Positions 41,121 to 53,945 of a stretch of DNA of 64,000 nt are shown here, piece by piece. The translations under genes and the position numbers were made by a program. Positions within the stretch are counted from its first letter, which is position 1. The number at the start of each line of letters is the position of its first letter. This stretch comes from Crambe crambe. Taxonomy: Eukaryota; Porifera; Demospongiae; Poecilosclerida; Crambeidae. The stretch is from NCBI GenBank assembly GCA_963924555.1, contig OZ004589.1, forward strand, positions 1,364,001 through 1,428,000, given 5' to 3'. The notes beneath the pieces were generated by a model. It made no database searches. It was given only the letters and a program-made list of their open reading frames with translations, and was not told where the DNA came from.

Positions 41121-41775
41121 TTCTGTATGATCCAGATCATTTCAATCCAGACCTGCAACTTGATCGATTTCTCACTCCCTTTTATTCCTTTTACTCTTAA
41201 ACTTCCCCAAATCATAATTATATGTATTTTTGATATTCTAGCTACAGATGATTTGGTAGCTATGTTTCTATCTCATATAATAGTCATTGCAGAGTTTATT
41301 AGACATCTATTCAACAAAGTGTGTTGGGGAATCAATTGTTTCAGTTGTGTATAGATAACACTCATTCACTCATTCCTGGTCAATAGCATGTTTTTGTTTT
41401 TGGCTAAACTTTCAATTTACTAGAACTTTCTTTCAACTTATTATAAACTTGAAATCAATCATTTTACTTGAATCAATTCATTTGAACCGATTAGTTATTT
41501 CACTTGATGTATAGATAACACTCATACACTCATTCCTAGTCAATTGTTTATTTTTTTTTGGCTATTATAAACATAAAGGAATGATGAATCCTTCTGTATA
41601 AAAAACTACTGAATTCTCCCAAATCAGTGAACATGTGATGTATGATTTCAGTAGCAAGCTAAAACGTGACAAAGGACAGTCGAGTAATTTCTGTAGAGCT
41701 GAATAGCTACAGTGCAAAAACCACAATTACAATATTGATATTTATACATTGGTACAAAATTACATACGTACATAA
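41121..41775. other. G1 upstream flank and H1 downstream flank, no gene
   Basis: 41,130-41,320 matches the flank upstream of G0 and G4 (ATTTCAATCCAGACCTGCA, TTTATTAGACATCTATTCAA). 41,350-41,620 has one- or two-unit versions of the 35.9-kb minisatellite. Confidence 0.55.
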
Positions 41776-43217
41776 TTACTGAACGTACAATTGGATCATC
41801 TCAATTGGAGTGTCTTCATTGGCACGACCTTGATCATTGCATATCCTCATTTCAACATCATCAATGGTGCTCTGAGGTAGTTCCTTATAGAACCATGGTG
41901 GGTTGTTGAACGAGCAGCATGTGTTCTGGGGCCCACAACCAGCTCCATCCCACAGGGGGTCATTTGGATAGAAAATAAATTGAAATCGGTTTGTACTTCC
42001 TGTATCACAGAAATAGTCATTGCCCACAAATGCTGGAGGATGAGCTGCATTACTTGCTAAGCTTGTGTTAGTGCATGGACAATTCAAATGAGGATAACTG
42101 CCAATTTCATCAAGGGCTGCTGCAAAAGTCCAGATATGCTGTTTGGGATTACCGTGAGTGAGACTAACGCCATCCACATAGTTAAGGCCAATGTCAAGTG
42201 GGTGTGAACCTAATGGTGATGAGGAATTCCCAAATGCATTTGGAGAAGCAAATTGGTAAGCTTTGATCCTTCCACAGACTTTTGAATATCGCACAGCATT
42301 GGTTGGAAATATCACTGAAGAACAGCCGCTAATCTGTATGCCAATGCCACACGTGCGTTTATTTGAGTCAGTTCGCAGCCTGAGAGCACTGGGACACTGG
42401 ATATTGTTGTCTGTCATGTCCAGTTCAGCCACTCTCATCCACCCTCCAGTGATGTTACCACATGACCTGGTCATGTCGCAGTACACACGCACAGCAGAGC
42501 CATTGGAGGATTTGATCCAGTAGTGACCTGATAGGGAGGAGGGATACATTGCAAAGAAAGCAGAACATGAAGAAGCTAAACCAGTCAATGACCTAACCAA
42601 TAACGAAATATTCCTATTCTGAATATCATCGCGATTATTTTCAAATGTCTGAAGTTGTGTTAGTCTTCTTTCGAGTTCAGATGTAGTATCATTCCGAAGC
42701 TCCATTATTCTCCTTTCACATTCTGATGTATTATTGTTCACAGAAACCTGAAGCTGTGCTAATCTTCTTTTTCAAGTTCAGATGTACTGTCATTTCGAAG
42801 CTCCAATATCTTTTTGTCACATTCTAATGTATTATTGTTCACAGAAACCTGGAGCTGTGCTAATCTTCTTTCAAGTTCAGCTACATTAGAAGCCTGAAGC
42901 CCCATAATTTGTGTCCTTAAGTTGGAGTTGATATTCCATGAGGTAAGACCCAAGCTAATGAATGCAGCACTACCTACTAAGATGAATCCAACCAGTAAAA
43001 TTCCACACATCCAACTACAAGCAGGCATTCTATACTGTGACTCAAGATCTTCATATGCAGACGGATTTTGAGGCTCGTCTCTCGAAGGAACTCGTTTTTC
43101 AGATCTGGACGAATTCTGAGGCACGTCTCTTGAAGGAACTCGTTTTTCAGATCCGGATGGATTTTGAGGCTTGTCGCTTGAAGGAACATTAAAGCATTGA
43201 TTGTCAAGAGTGATCAT
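41776..43217 (-). CDS. H1: type II membrane protein, coiled-coil stalk, fibrinogen-like head (one frameshift)
   Basis: Two ORFs in different frames join into one layout. N-terminal part 43217-42759: cytoplasmic tail with three ~17-residue repeats (SEKRVPSRD, PQNPS), SAYEDLESQY, then a TM (WMCGILLVGFILVGSAAFISL) and a heptad stalk with repeated ELERRLAQLQ/VNNNT. C-terminal part 42741-41776: the stalk continues, then a head starting SGHYWIKSSNGSAVRVYCDM (fibrinogen-like N-terminus) and a conserved end PLWDGAGCGPQNTCCSFNN, PWFYKELPQ and [14 protein letters not shown]. The head lacks the usual GEFWLGN motif, so it is only fibrinogen-like. Two extra bases in a CTTCTTTTTC run at about 42766 break the frame within a stalk repeat. 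A ligand-binding role is inference. Confidence 0.7.
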
Positions 43218-44120
43218 TTCCTCCTTCCTTGCTAAGGACAGATAGCTGAACTCTTGCAGAGAATGATAGTTAATTCACAATTGACTGTGTGGCAATAGGA
43301 CAACTGCTTCTTGCTGTGAACTGAAACTGTTTTTATATCACCTTTTTGGTTGTTGTTTTTTGTTCGGTTTTTGTGGATATCCTAAATTAACGAAAATTTA
43401 ACCAATTTAACCAAGACTTGTCTTCTGGATTCCCATGGCACCCTTTCAAGGATAGTACCATCTTATCAGCGAATTCTCTTGTGAAGAAAGTTGCTGTGGA
43501 AGATTGTCCATGTCAGGAAGGCTTAGATTGTATACTAGCTATGTGTGATCCATGACTGGATTTCTGCCACAAATAGTCATAGTCACACTAGCACAGACTC
43601 TTGAAGCTCACTTCATATGTTTAGACAATAGATGTTTAGTTGCACATAATATAGCGCACATGGCACTGTACACCAACCAACCATCCATGAAAATTTAACC
43701 TAACATGAAATTTTACCCCTCGAAAATAGCCCACTGTACGGTAGAAACAACTCTGCATAGGTGTAGGAGAAGGAAACTGTCCACATAACTAGTGATGCAC
43801 TGGAGTGGTAATTACTGAACTTGTTAGGTCGTATATCAAAAAATGTTAGCAGCTTAGGTAGTACTAGAACTATAATATAGGTGCATATAACACTTGGTTT
43901 TCAGTTTATTGCACACTTACATAACACATGGTTTAGTGCCCTGCATGGTGGGTGTATAATAAACTACAACATTGAACACATATCAGTTATTGTTAGGACA
44001 TGAAAGGAGATGATATGCATAATACAATAGGAAATAATATTTTAAGTAGGGATGGCTGTGAAAAAGTTCAGCAACAAGAAAGTGAACTTCCCCCCTTACC
44101 TATCACTAATAATTAGAGCT

Positions 44121-44391
44121 CAGGGGTGTATCCACAGAATTTTGAGTGGTCTGGTGTGCTTTTGCATGGAAAATTTTGGATGGCCATGCCCACTTTTTTG
44201 ATCAGTAAACTTATGCTAGTATGAATTTTGAAAAAATGGATGATTGTGATTCTTTGGCACCAATGAATTCATTTGTTATAACTTCATGTCCATGCAACTT
44301 ACGATGAAATAAGGTAGCTACTTAAGGTGTGTGGGATAATAAAAGTGGTCCGGTGAAAACCGGACCAACCAGAGTGGTGGATACACCCCTG
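44121..44391. mobile_element. hAT-like MITE with CAGGGGTGTATCCAC ends, 5-bp TSD, nested
   Basis: A perfect 15-bp terminal inverted repeat (CAGGGGTGTATCCAC / GTGGATACACCCCTG), 271 bp, with target duplication GAGCT at 44116-44120 and 44392-44396. It is inserted inside an older dispersed repeat whose relatives lie at 16.6-16.9 and 20.5-20.8 kb. An internal GGTCCGGTGAAAACCGGACC hairpin is present. Confidence 0.9.
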
Positions 44392-45450
44392 GAGCTAACC
44401 ATTCCTACTTCACTCCCATGACAGGCCAAGATGAGATATAAAGGGAGTGAAGTAGGAAGCTCGCTTTGAGGCTTATCACATTATTTTGATGAATACACAC
44501 ATTCATCAAAAGTTTTTGCCAAAAAACAACAACCACTATACAATTTATCTACACATACATGTATAGTAGGCTTTCTCAACACACACCGCATTTTCTAGTT
44601 ATAAGATGTCTGTAGTGATTCAGCGGAGTTTGGTTGGAATGTCCTGGTCCAGGGGGACAAGGGAGAACTGACCCGTCATATCGCCAGATATAGACACTTT
44701 AGGTTAGCAAACCCTGTTCTTCTATAAGGCTCAAGGCTATGAGGTCTACACCTTATTTTACAAAAAGCCCACAAATTAATCACAGCAGTCTATGAATTGT
44801 CACAATTATGAGAGAACAAACACCAAGTTGAAGGTTGAGAATTGGCTTGTTGCGTACCTACGTACCATGCAAATGTGGTGATTAGGGTTTTTCCCTTCAA
44901 GATGGACACACTGTTGCATGAGATTCCCAGCCCTATATTAGGACATGCACATTATGCTGGCATAGTTTTGGAATAATGGGTTAAACCTTAATGCCAGCAA
45001 AATGCTAGCATAGCTGCAGGACTTCCCCTATGTCCAGGGCTCCAAGGATTAATTTTAGTCTATTTGTCCTTGCAAAGCCATGTACTAACCATTTATTGTA
45101 TACACACAGATACTTTTAAAACAACAACAAAAACAAAAAACAAAACAAAAAAAAAACTCTGTAAGGTGGTACGGCCACGTACCATCATCTGTAGCAGTTT
45201 AGTGCCTCCAGCCATGCATTATGGTATGAAGCTGCATTGTGGTCAGTTTGTGGTTCTGTATGGCTAAAATGACTGGAAGACAGCTACTTACTTCATGTGA
45301 CTGGTATTGAGTCTACAGCAACCACAACATTCTTGATAACTTAACATTAGTGAACTGCTCAGTACAGCGTGAGATAACTCCGTGAGATATGGGAGGATAT
45401 CTCACGCTTGGCCTATAGGAAAATACTATTGTAACTATATCAAGTATAGA

Positions 45451-45860
45451 CCTGTTATTCCTTTTTAACAATCACACCTGTGACCATGCACGTCACTTCA
45501 AAGATGTCTCTTGGAGAGTGACTGTAACTCTAGTGTGTGAATAGAAAGTAGTCTACGTATGTATACATGACACACATTAGATAACTCAGTGGCATACTAA
45601 CTGTTATTCCCTTTAACAATCACACCTGTGACCATGCACGTCACTTCAAAGATATCTCTTGGAGATTGACTGTAACTCTAGTGTGTGAATAGAAAGTAGT
45701 CTACGTATGTATACATGACACATCTGTATTGCACTGTACTTCGGCTTACATTTTCAAGGTCACACATTAGATAACTCAGTGGCATACTAACTGTTATTCC
45801 CTTTACAATCACACCTGTGACTGTGTCACTTCAAAGATATCCCTACAAAGTCTTATGTAT
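45451..45860. repeat. Three tandem units of about 150-190 bp
   Basis: Units start near 45451, 45601 and 45791 with CTGTTATTCC(C/T)TTT and share ACAATCACACCTGTGAC and CACTTCAAAGATATC. Unit 2 has an extra ~40-bp insert; unit 3 is shortened. No coding potential. Confidence 0.8.
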
Positions 45861-46170
45861 AAACGACACATCCTGAAGCATTGAAGACCCTGAACTTTTT
45901 AAAGTGAAATTTTAGACATTTTAAAATTACAAAATAGACGCATGAACTGTATTTTATGTTTTCAATGGGAATAGTATCAATTAGGGGGGGGGGGAATCCC
46001 AGGTTTTCAGGACCTCTGTATTAATCCCTGCGTACACATGGTTAATGAAGAACAGTCAAAGATATGAGGGCAGTTAATACTGACATTTCAGATCTAAAGA
46101 ACATTGGTAGCTACACATATTATACATTTGTTGCTTTTACTTTACTTGTTTACTTGCTTATTTTATTTGT

Positions 46171-47382
46171 TTACTGAATGTACAATTGGATCATCTCAAT
46201 TGGAGTGTCTTCATTGGCACGACCTTGATCATTGCATATCCTCATCTCAATATCGTCGGTGGTGTTCTGAGGTAGCTCCTTATAGAACCATGGTGGGTTG
46301 TTGAGTGAGCAGCACGTATCTTGGGGCCCACAACCAGCTCCATCCCACAGGGGGTCATTTGGGTAGAACATATTAAGTTGATATCTGTTTGTACTTCCCG
46401 TATCACAGAAATAGTCATTGCCCACAAATGTTGGAGGACGAGTTGCATTACTTGCTAAGCTCGTGTTAGTGCATGGACAATTCAAATGAGGATAACTGCC
46501 AATTTCATCAAGGGCTGCTGCAAAAGTCCAAATATGCTGTTTGGGATTACCGTGAGTGAGACTAATGCCATCCACATAGTTAAGGCCAATATCAAGTGGG
46601 TGTGTACTTGTTGAAGAATTCCCAAATGCATTTGGAGAAGCAAACTGGTAAGCTTTGATCCTTCCACAAACTTTTGAGTACCGCACGGCATTAGTAAATA
46701 TCACTGAAGAACAGCCTCTAATCTGTATGCCAATTCCACACGTGCGTTTATTGGAGTCAATTCGCAGCCTGAGAGCACTGGGACACTGGGTATTGTTGTC
46801 TGTCATGTCCAGTTTAGTCACTTTCATCCACCCTCCAGTGATATTACCACATGACCTGGTCATGTCGCAGTACACACGCACAGCAGACCCATTGGAGGAT
46901 CTGATCCAGAAGTGTCCTGAAGGTGAGAAGGGATTAAACTGGAGAATAGCAGCACAGGATACTGCAGGATAACTTGGATTTAGACCTGTGTTCTCCAAAT
47001 CAACAATCAGCTGTTGAGTTTCTGATTCCCGCATCTGATTTAGCTGGTATAGTTTGTCGATAGAAGTGTTAAGAGTTTGCCGATCCATTTCACATAGGAC
47101 TGATAGCTGAGCAACTGACTCTCTCAATTTTGAAATCTCAATGAAGGCAAATGCAAGACCTGCAGCAATTGTGACAATTAGCATGATTATTGCCACCACA
47201 GTCAGTAAGGGAGCAATGCTGCATTTTTTCCTTTGAGGCAACTTTTCCCTCCCTTCACCACTGACTGTAGAACACACTGATGGTTGATAGCATTTGTTCT
47301 CGTGAACATTGAAAGATTTCTTCTTGATGTTGGCAACATCATCATACACATGAGCATCATCTTCGATAACTTTTTGGCTCAT
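46171..47382 (-). CDS. H2: intact type II membrane protein with fibrinogen-like head
   Basis: A single-exon ORF of 403 aa, the only H member here with an unbroken frame. Cytoplasmic part (1-57) with VYDDV near residue 12; TM (LTVVAIIMLIVTIAAGLAFAF, about 60-80); a short helical stalk (ISKLRESVAQLSVL, then LYQLNQMRESETQQL); head from about residue 155 with SGHFWIRSSNGSAVRVYCDM, GGWMKVTKLDMTDN, CGIGIQIRGCSSV, HIWTFAAALDEIGS, NDYFCDTG, PLWDGAGCGP, PWFYKELPQ and [14 protein letters not shown]. The head is over 85% like H1 by eye, but the cytoplasmic part and stalk are unrelated, so heads and stalks have been recombined. The head shares the YCDM opening of fibrinogen-related domains; ligand unknown. 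Confidence 0.82.
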   Translation of the reverse strand: MSQKVIEDDAHVYDDVANIKKKSFNVHENKCYQPSVCSTVSGEGREKLPQRKKCSIAPLLTVVAIIMLIVTIAAGLAFAFIEISKLRESVAQLSVLCEMDRQTLNTSIDKLYQLNQMRESETQQLIVDLENTGLNPSYPAVSCAAILQFNPFSPSGHFWIRSSNGSAVRVYCDMTRSCGNITGGWMKVTKLDMTDNNTQCPSALRLRIDSNKRTCGIGIQIRGCSSVIFTNAVRYSKVCGRIKAYQFASPNAFGNSSTSTHPLDIGLNYVDGISLTHGNPKQHIWTFAAALDEIGSYPHLNCPCTNTSLASNATRPPTFVGNDYFCDTGSTNRYQLNMFYPNDPLWDGAGCGPQDTCCSLNNPPWFYKELPQNTTDDIEMRICNDQGRANEDTPIEMIQLYIQ

Positions 47383-47553
47383 TTTAATATAAACTGAAAA
47401 TTGATAGCCACTACAGGTTTCCAGCCTCTTGTCTCTCTTATCAATGAATTAAAAGTGCATGTTTGTATAAATTCTTGGCTCACAAAATTTATAATGATGA
47501 TTGTGCATCAAGTTAATAACAGCTCTGCTTATTATTATCATATTAGTTATTCT

Positions 47554-47670
47554 ACACTGTAAAAACAAAAGTGTTTACTGCACACCATTTTGTGGGATAC
47601 ACTGTTTTTGTTTTTAGTGTGTGTATTGGGACAATTTAGTGTGCAGTACACACTTTCGTTTTTACAGCGT
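47554..47670. mobile_element. Small MITE with ACACTGTAAAAAC ends
   Basis: About 117 bp with ~33-bp imperfect inverted arms (ACACTGTAAAAACAAAAGTG left; complement of CACTTTCGTTTTTACAGCGT right). It lies upstream of H2. The target duplication is unclear. Confidence 0.7.
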
Positions 47671-47953
47671 ATCAGCAGTGATAAAAATGTGCCATTTGGA
47701 GGTACTAAATGATATTTGTTTGTACAAAAATATGTGTGGTTTTAGTCCATAATAAATGAAATCTGCACTCTCCTTGTTATCAACTAACAGTGTGTAAAGC
47801 TACTGTTTGATCAAAAATATTTTGAGAACAAGAAATTCAAAAAAGAATTAGAAACAGCAACAGTTTACTGATGAACGATAATGTAGTGTGTATGAGTATG
47901 GTTTTTGAACATGTGTAGCATGATCTGGTGACCTCTGCACCTACGTATGGGCA

Positions 47954-49275
47954 TTACAGTGCATGCAGTATACTTTCACGCCATGTTATGTATGTCTTTG
48001 TCACAGCTTTCACTGGAAGTTTGGGTGTGATGTTAGCAGGTGCCTGCTGGTCATTTCCTGTTTGAGCATTCGAATTGGATTTCTTAAAAGTCATCTTAGA
48101 CTTCACATTTTTCCACCATGCTGACTTGTTAATGTAAAAGAGATGAAAGTGATAAACAATGGTGCCTATCGTGGTAGCAAACACCATCCCAACTAACATG
48201 TAGCTCAGTGCAGCTTCAACTAGAGTCCCTGCTGAAAGAACAATGAGGTTGAAGAAAGTGAAACACTCCATTATGTCAATGTAGAAATTCTTGTAGATCC
48301 TGCCCGAAGCTGTTATCGCAATTCCAGTGAATGTGATAATGATGGCTAGAAGGCTCTTGTTTGTGCCCCCAAGGGAATTGAATGAGAACACAATGTAGAG
48401 GACACAGCGAACCAGCAAGAGGAATCCAGTCCAGTAACGAGTGTTTTTCTTGTATGGGGCATAATAGGAGTCCAATAGTGGCTTGATTCTCCTCAAGAAG
48501 AAGGCACATCTTTTACATGATGCTCAATAAAGGCAAGGTCCTGTCAAGAGAAGGATCGTGTATGGAAGGAACAGCAAAATGAGCATGAATGAAGTGACCA
48601 CCGACAGAATGAGATGTTTGGGTTGTAAGTAGGGGACGTTGGCATCTTTCAGCCACACAGTGACCTTTTGACCCTTAGGAAAGTCCAAGTCAACTGAAGA
48701 AAGACTTCGATGATAATCTTCAGTATCTTATTATATGACATTAACAAGAGGGTGGCAAGGACTGCTACAGGGTTAGACCCTACTAATTTAGACATTATAA
48801 TCGAATATCTGCAGCTGAGAATGATCAAGGTCCAGACGTAGACTGGAAAAATGTATTGAAGCCAAGTTTGTGTATAGGCGTCCATCCCAGCAAAGAAGCA
48901 AGTCTGAAATCAAAGGTCAAGGTTCATCCAGGCTATAGATATTGATCCTGTTTTCAGGGAAGAATAATTTTCTGTTTGCCTGTACGAAATTAGCGTAGAG
49001 GATTAAGCTGTTGATCCAACTGTCAGGTTTAAGAAGGTTAGAAAGACAACCAGCACTATTCCGGCCAATATGAACAAGAGTAATAGCGCCAGATAGCTAT
49101 TGGAGCACGTGGCACACTGTGAACTGCCAAGCATGAGGCTATAGTTAGTGACACATGCTCCACAGAGCAACCCACTACGGTTGAGGTCACACTGAGCATC
49201 TAGGTCATCCAGATTCATTGTAACAATTCCTGTCTTACAGTATTCAGTTGGACAAGATATGTCCAATGATTGAAT
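47954..49275 (-). pseudogene. G2: decayed, divergent copy of family G (membrane region)
   Basis: Pieces in three frames: 49347-49003 (CPTEYCKTGIVTMNLDDLDAQC, SGLLCGACVTNYSLMLGSSQC, first TM), 48885-48649 (WLQYIFPVYVWTLI) and 48496-47954 (SYYAPYKKNTRYWTGFLLL to the end). A TGA replaces a conserved CGA codon near 48524, and further frame breaks occur near 48700 and 48910-49000. The ectodomain is absent; homology stops near 49275, next to a G 3' flank. The tail differs from other G copies (KSNSNAQTGNDQQAPAN), so it comes from a separate subfamily. Confidence 0.8.
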
Positions 49276-49526
49276 ATGATATGACAAGTGGAAATTCATA
49301 TAAAACAGGAATGATGCACATTGATACACTCTCTTTAATTTTAACAATATTAGCTATACACACTCTGTGTTTAAAAAAACAACAACAAAAAACAAAAAAC
49401 TGAACAAAAACAAACAAACAAAACAACAACAACAATGAAAATAATGGCAGTAGAGGCCAAGTTCATGACTACAAGTCACAATTTTTTATTGCTACACATA
49501 GCTAGGTGGATTAGGGTCTGATTTTT

Positions 49527-52500
49527 TCATGACTTCACCAAGTCCTCTAGTAGAGGCTCACGCAGTTCTATAACTGTTTCTGTGACAGTCCTAACTGAAT
49601 CTGTAGATGTGCCAGTAGCAAACATTTTACTTTCGGAATCTGTTGTTGTAGTCCTAACATTTTTCAGGTAATCAACTACTTTGGTTTTAATTTGCATCCA
49701 TTTTTCAGTGTTAGTGATGTAGAGAAGGTGGAACTGGTAGAGAATGGTGCCAATCATAGTGATAAAAACTATTCCAATTAGCGTGTAAATAAGCCCTCTT
49801 GATTCATCGTCAGTTAGAGATGCGGCACTGGCTGACAGTAATATGAAATTTAAATACACTGAACTTTCAATGACATTGATATAGAAGTTTTCGTAGATTC
49901 CTCTTGGATACCAAAAGATGAATTCCATCAGTGTGAATGTGACAATGATGGCTAGAAGGCTCTTGTTTGTGCCCCCAAGGGAATTGAATGAGAACACAAT
50001 GTAGAGGACACAGCGAACCACCAAGAGGAATCCAGTCCAGTAACGAGTGTTTTTCTTGTATGGGGCATAATAGGAGTCCAGTAGTGGCTTAATCCTCTTC
50101 ATTAAAAAGTTGCATCTTCTGTGTAACACTCGATAAAGGCAAGGTCCCATCAAGAGAAGGATGGTGTAGGGAATGAACAGTACAACAAGTATGAATGATG
50201 TAATTGTTGACAGAGTGAGATGCTTGGACTGTAAGTAGGGGACATTGGCATCTTTCAGCCACACTGGGACTTTCTCTCCATTGGGATAATCAAGTTTGAC
50301 AGAGGACAATGTTTCAATGATGATCTTGAGGATTTTGTTGTAGGACATGAGGATGAGAGTAGCTAGGACTGCAATTGGGTTGGTCCCTATTAATTTAGAT
50401 ATGGTAATCGAATATCTGCTGCTGATGATAATCAATCCAATTAAGATCCACACATAAAGAGGAAAGGCAAACTGAAGCCAAGTCTGTGTGTATGCATTAA
50501 GACCAGGAATAAAACAGATCTGGAATCCAAGGTCAAGGTTCAACCAGGCTATAAATACTGTCAAGACATTGACCTCATTAGATGGGAAAAATATTATTTT
50601 ATTTGCTTGAACAAAGTTAGCATAGAGTATGAAACTGTTGATGAATCCAGTGGCTACTGTCAACCTCAGACAAGACAAGAAGACAACCAGAGCTATGCCA
50701 GCTACTGCAAATGGTATGAGTAGAGCTAGATAGTGATGAGAACAGACATCACATCGTGAACCTCCAAGCAAGAGACTATAGTTAGTGGCACATGCTCCAC
50801 ACAGCACTCCAATACGGTTATATCCACACTGTATGTCCAAGTTGTCAAGAGTGATATCGATAGTTTTATTGATGCAATAGCTAGTGGGACATGAGTGATA
50901 TAGGATTAAACCTTCATAGGAGTGGTTTATGTACAAAGTGCTCATCCAAAAGTTAGAACTACCTTCTCTTGTTATGATCATCTTTTCTCCTATTATGCAG
51001 TTAGCATTGTATGCCTGTAATCTCTCCTCGCACACACATTGTTCACCTTCTTGAGTGAATGCATCGGGACAGGGTAGAAGTATCACATTGATGGTCATTC
51101 TAGCTGTGCCAGTATTACCACAAGGCCCATCAGGATAAAGTATCAGATCTGTCTGATTTTCTTTAGAATAGATGCTGTAGGTAAGATTTGAGCAGTTGCG
51201 GGGAAGGTTCTGCTTACTTTGTTGGTTATCTCTCAATCTTGCATTGGGGCTAGTTATAGCTGTTACTATTGTGGGAACGATGCTGTTATTTTGACCAATA
51301 GCTCGAATATTCAGTGTGAAATTTTCACCTCTGTATATTGATATCTCTCGTGTATATATGCATTTATCAAAAGTCTCTGTACATAAACATAGCTGATATG
51401 GTTTCGATGCCACCCTGTTTGTCAAATTATTGCTGTTTATTGAGTCAACTCTTACTATCTGTATCATTTTTTGAAGGAGGAACATTTTTGTTTTATGTAC
51501 AGGGATAATACAGTTTTCAGCTTCTAGTTTGATTATGCACCTATCCAGTAATCCTCCATATAGAAAGCTCCCATCTTTACCAGCAGAGTCCTCAGATGAA
51601 TAAATAATTGCCAACTTTCCTGCAGGATCTTCTTGGTGCCAATGAAAGCAATTACTGTCTTGTGACTCTAAAGAGAGTAATTGTAATCTGTTTGGTTGCA
51701 ACTTTAGAAAGCAATATTGCAATTCATTTGGTTGCTCTTTATCAATGCTTCCTTTGGTATATTTGATTCCACATTGATTAGCTGTGAATTCATCTTCATA
51801 ATTATATTACACCTCCATAGTCAGAGGCAATGTTGTACGATGTTTCAAGAGCTGTGTGTTGTTTGAATATCAAATTAGTGTCCTTAAAACTCATAGCACC
51901 TCCATTTTTTGCTGAATTGAATAAAAAACTCACATTACCTTCCATGCTTATCTCTGTTCTCCTTGCATACAGTGCACCACCATCAGTGCCTTCAGTAGCT
52001 GTATTGTTGGTGAATATGGTGCTTCCAGCAAATGATATTTTCGCATAAAATGAGTCAATTGCACCACCATAGTAACCACTGTTATTGTGAAATAGGGTGT
52101 GACCTCTGAATGATAAAACACAATTTTCTTCAATTACTACTCCACCTCGATTGGATGATAATATGCTTGTATATCCATTAAATGTCACATTACTGTGATC
52201 TGAGATATATATCGGGTAATGATTTCTCAAGAACACATTTACTCCTGAAATATCAACTGAACTTTCTGCTATCCTGACAACATTTCCATAATTGTCTGTA
52301 AAATTAGCTGATATCAGTGTTTTACGAAATGAACTGAATTTGTTTGCTTTTTTTCTATCAATATATACAGCTTTTGCAGCACTGGCATCATATGAATACT
52401 CCATGTGTATTCCTCCACCAGTGTTGTCTTCAAATTTAATGCTATCCCCTTCAATCAGAGCATGGAAACATTCCAAGTATATTGCTCCTCTACCTGCTCT

Positions 52501-53541
52501 ATTTCTGATGAAATGTGCAATGCCAGATATGGCAAGCTGCCCAGCATAAACACTTATGGCTCCTCCATATCCTCCTCCTGAATAACAATCATTATGACCA
52601 AAATAATTGTTTCCTTTTAAGTTCACTGTACACTTAATGCAGTATATAGCCCCACCAAAGCCATGTGCTGAACAAAGATACCTGTGCAACCACCCCTGCC
52701 GTAATATGCACTCAGTGAAGTGTTTAGCTCTTTTACCATATGCTTGTGATTTACATCGATAATAATAACCATTATTTCCTGTAAGTTGTCTTGTGCATGA
52801 AGTCTTGTAATAGTGATCTGCATCTTTATCAGGATAATCATTACAATAGTTTTTTGAAAAATTGTTCATCGTTGTCCCTTTTAAAACTAAAGAGCTCTCT
52901 GATGCATAAATAGCACCGCCATGAAATGCTCTATTTCCGGTAAAGTTAGTTCCAATAAGAGTCAAGTGAGTATGAAGCACAGCAAAGATGGCTCCTCCTA
53001 CATCTTTTATGTTTTTATTATCTTCAAAGAGGCAGTTCATAATTGTGATATCAGAAGAATAGGAGGATAGTGCTGCTGAAGTGCTGCGTTTATAACTTCG
53101 AAAAACTGAGTAGGAAATCTGTATATCATTACTGTGATTGAAAGTCAAAATGGATTCGTTTTCATTACTTTTCATGAATGTCAGTCCTGCAATACTCATG
53201 TAAGTGGCATTGAATAAAGAGATATATCCTGAAGATGAGAGGCTTATGCTGGAGTCATTTCTTATTAGGGATAAGTTAGAGATATTGGTTAGTTTCAAAG
53301 GAGTTAGCAGGCTATGGTTGCCCTCGAGAAACACAAATATCGCTCCTGTGGTGAAATATCTGTTCTTCTGCTCTATGTATTGCTCTAAAGTAAGACAGAG
53401 TTGACCTTCAGGACAGTAAGCATCATTTGACATCACATGGTAAATATCTTGTGCTGAGCCACTCAATACTAGCATATGGAATAACACAAGAAGAGAAATC
53501 ATTTTCTGTGTGATCATTTTCAATCCAGACCTGCAGTTCAA
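49527..53541 (-). CDS. G3: Pmp-like beta-helix, multi-pass membrane protein (one frameshift)
   Basis: Two long ORFs: 53541-51802 (579 aa, signal peptide plus most of the GGAI beta-helix) and 51722-49527 (731 aa, rest of the ectodomain, Cys module, 8-9 TMs, tail). Together about 1,335 codons, the full family length. The break is one extra base near 51797-51805: G4 reads GGAIYYKDEF where G3 reads GGVI then stop. Everything downstream is open to the conserved REPLLEDLVKS end. The likely start is the inner Met (MITQKMISLLVLFHMLVLSG), since the first eight residues correspond to 5' UTR in G1/G4. Motifs are as in G1, including FHGGAIYAS, YYGGAIDSF, GVLCGACATNYSLLLGG and SYYAPYKKNTRYWTGFLLVV. It could be a young pseudogene, a segregating null or an assembly slip. 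Confidence 0.75.
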
Positions 53542-53945
53542 TCAATTTCTCACTCCTTATATTCCTATTCTTAAATTTCCCAAAGTATAGTGAGTTAATT
53601 CATCTTCATTGTTGGGAAATCAATTACTTTCATATGATGTAGCTACTGATGTACAGATAATTCTAATGATTACAGTGTTTCATAAATGAACCATTCTATT
53701 TACAATTTTTCTTGAGCATGTATGCATGTATTTGGTATAATTTATGATTGATTAGCATACTGTTCTAGCTAAACACTTTCAATTGGTCATTTAACCTAAA
53801 CTACATACAGTAGTTATGATTATGAATCGTTCTTTGTGAAAAACTGAGTTCTCCCAAATCAGTAAATTTTTATCAAATTGATTTCTTCATCTAGAAATTA
53901 TGTCTAAACCATGCAAACTAATTTCCTTGATTCATATGGGGCAGC
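53542..53945. other. G3 upstream flank, no gene
   Basis: The first ~60 bases match other G upstream flanks (CAATTTCTCACTCCT). The rest is unique and AT-rich up to the pyrimidine tract. Confidence 0.5.

Larger units (their letters stand above)
43218..46170. other. 3-kb gene-free stretch with DNA elements
   Basis: Contains a repeat with GGGAGTGAAGTAGGAA and CCTACTTCACTCCC arms (about 44,042-44,460) interrupted by the MITE at 44121-44391, a tandem repeat at 45451-45860, a G-run (45986-45995), and (CAAAA)n-like A-rich sequence near 45120-45155. No convincing coding sequence on either strand. Confidence 0.55.
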
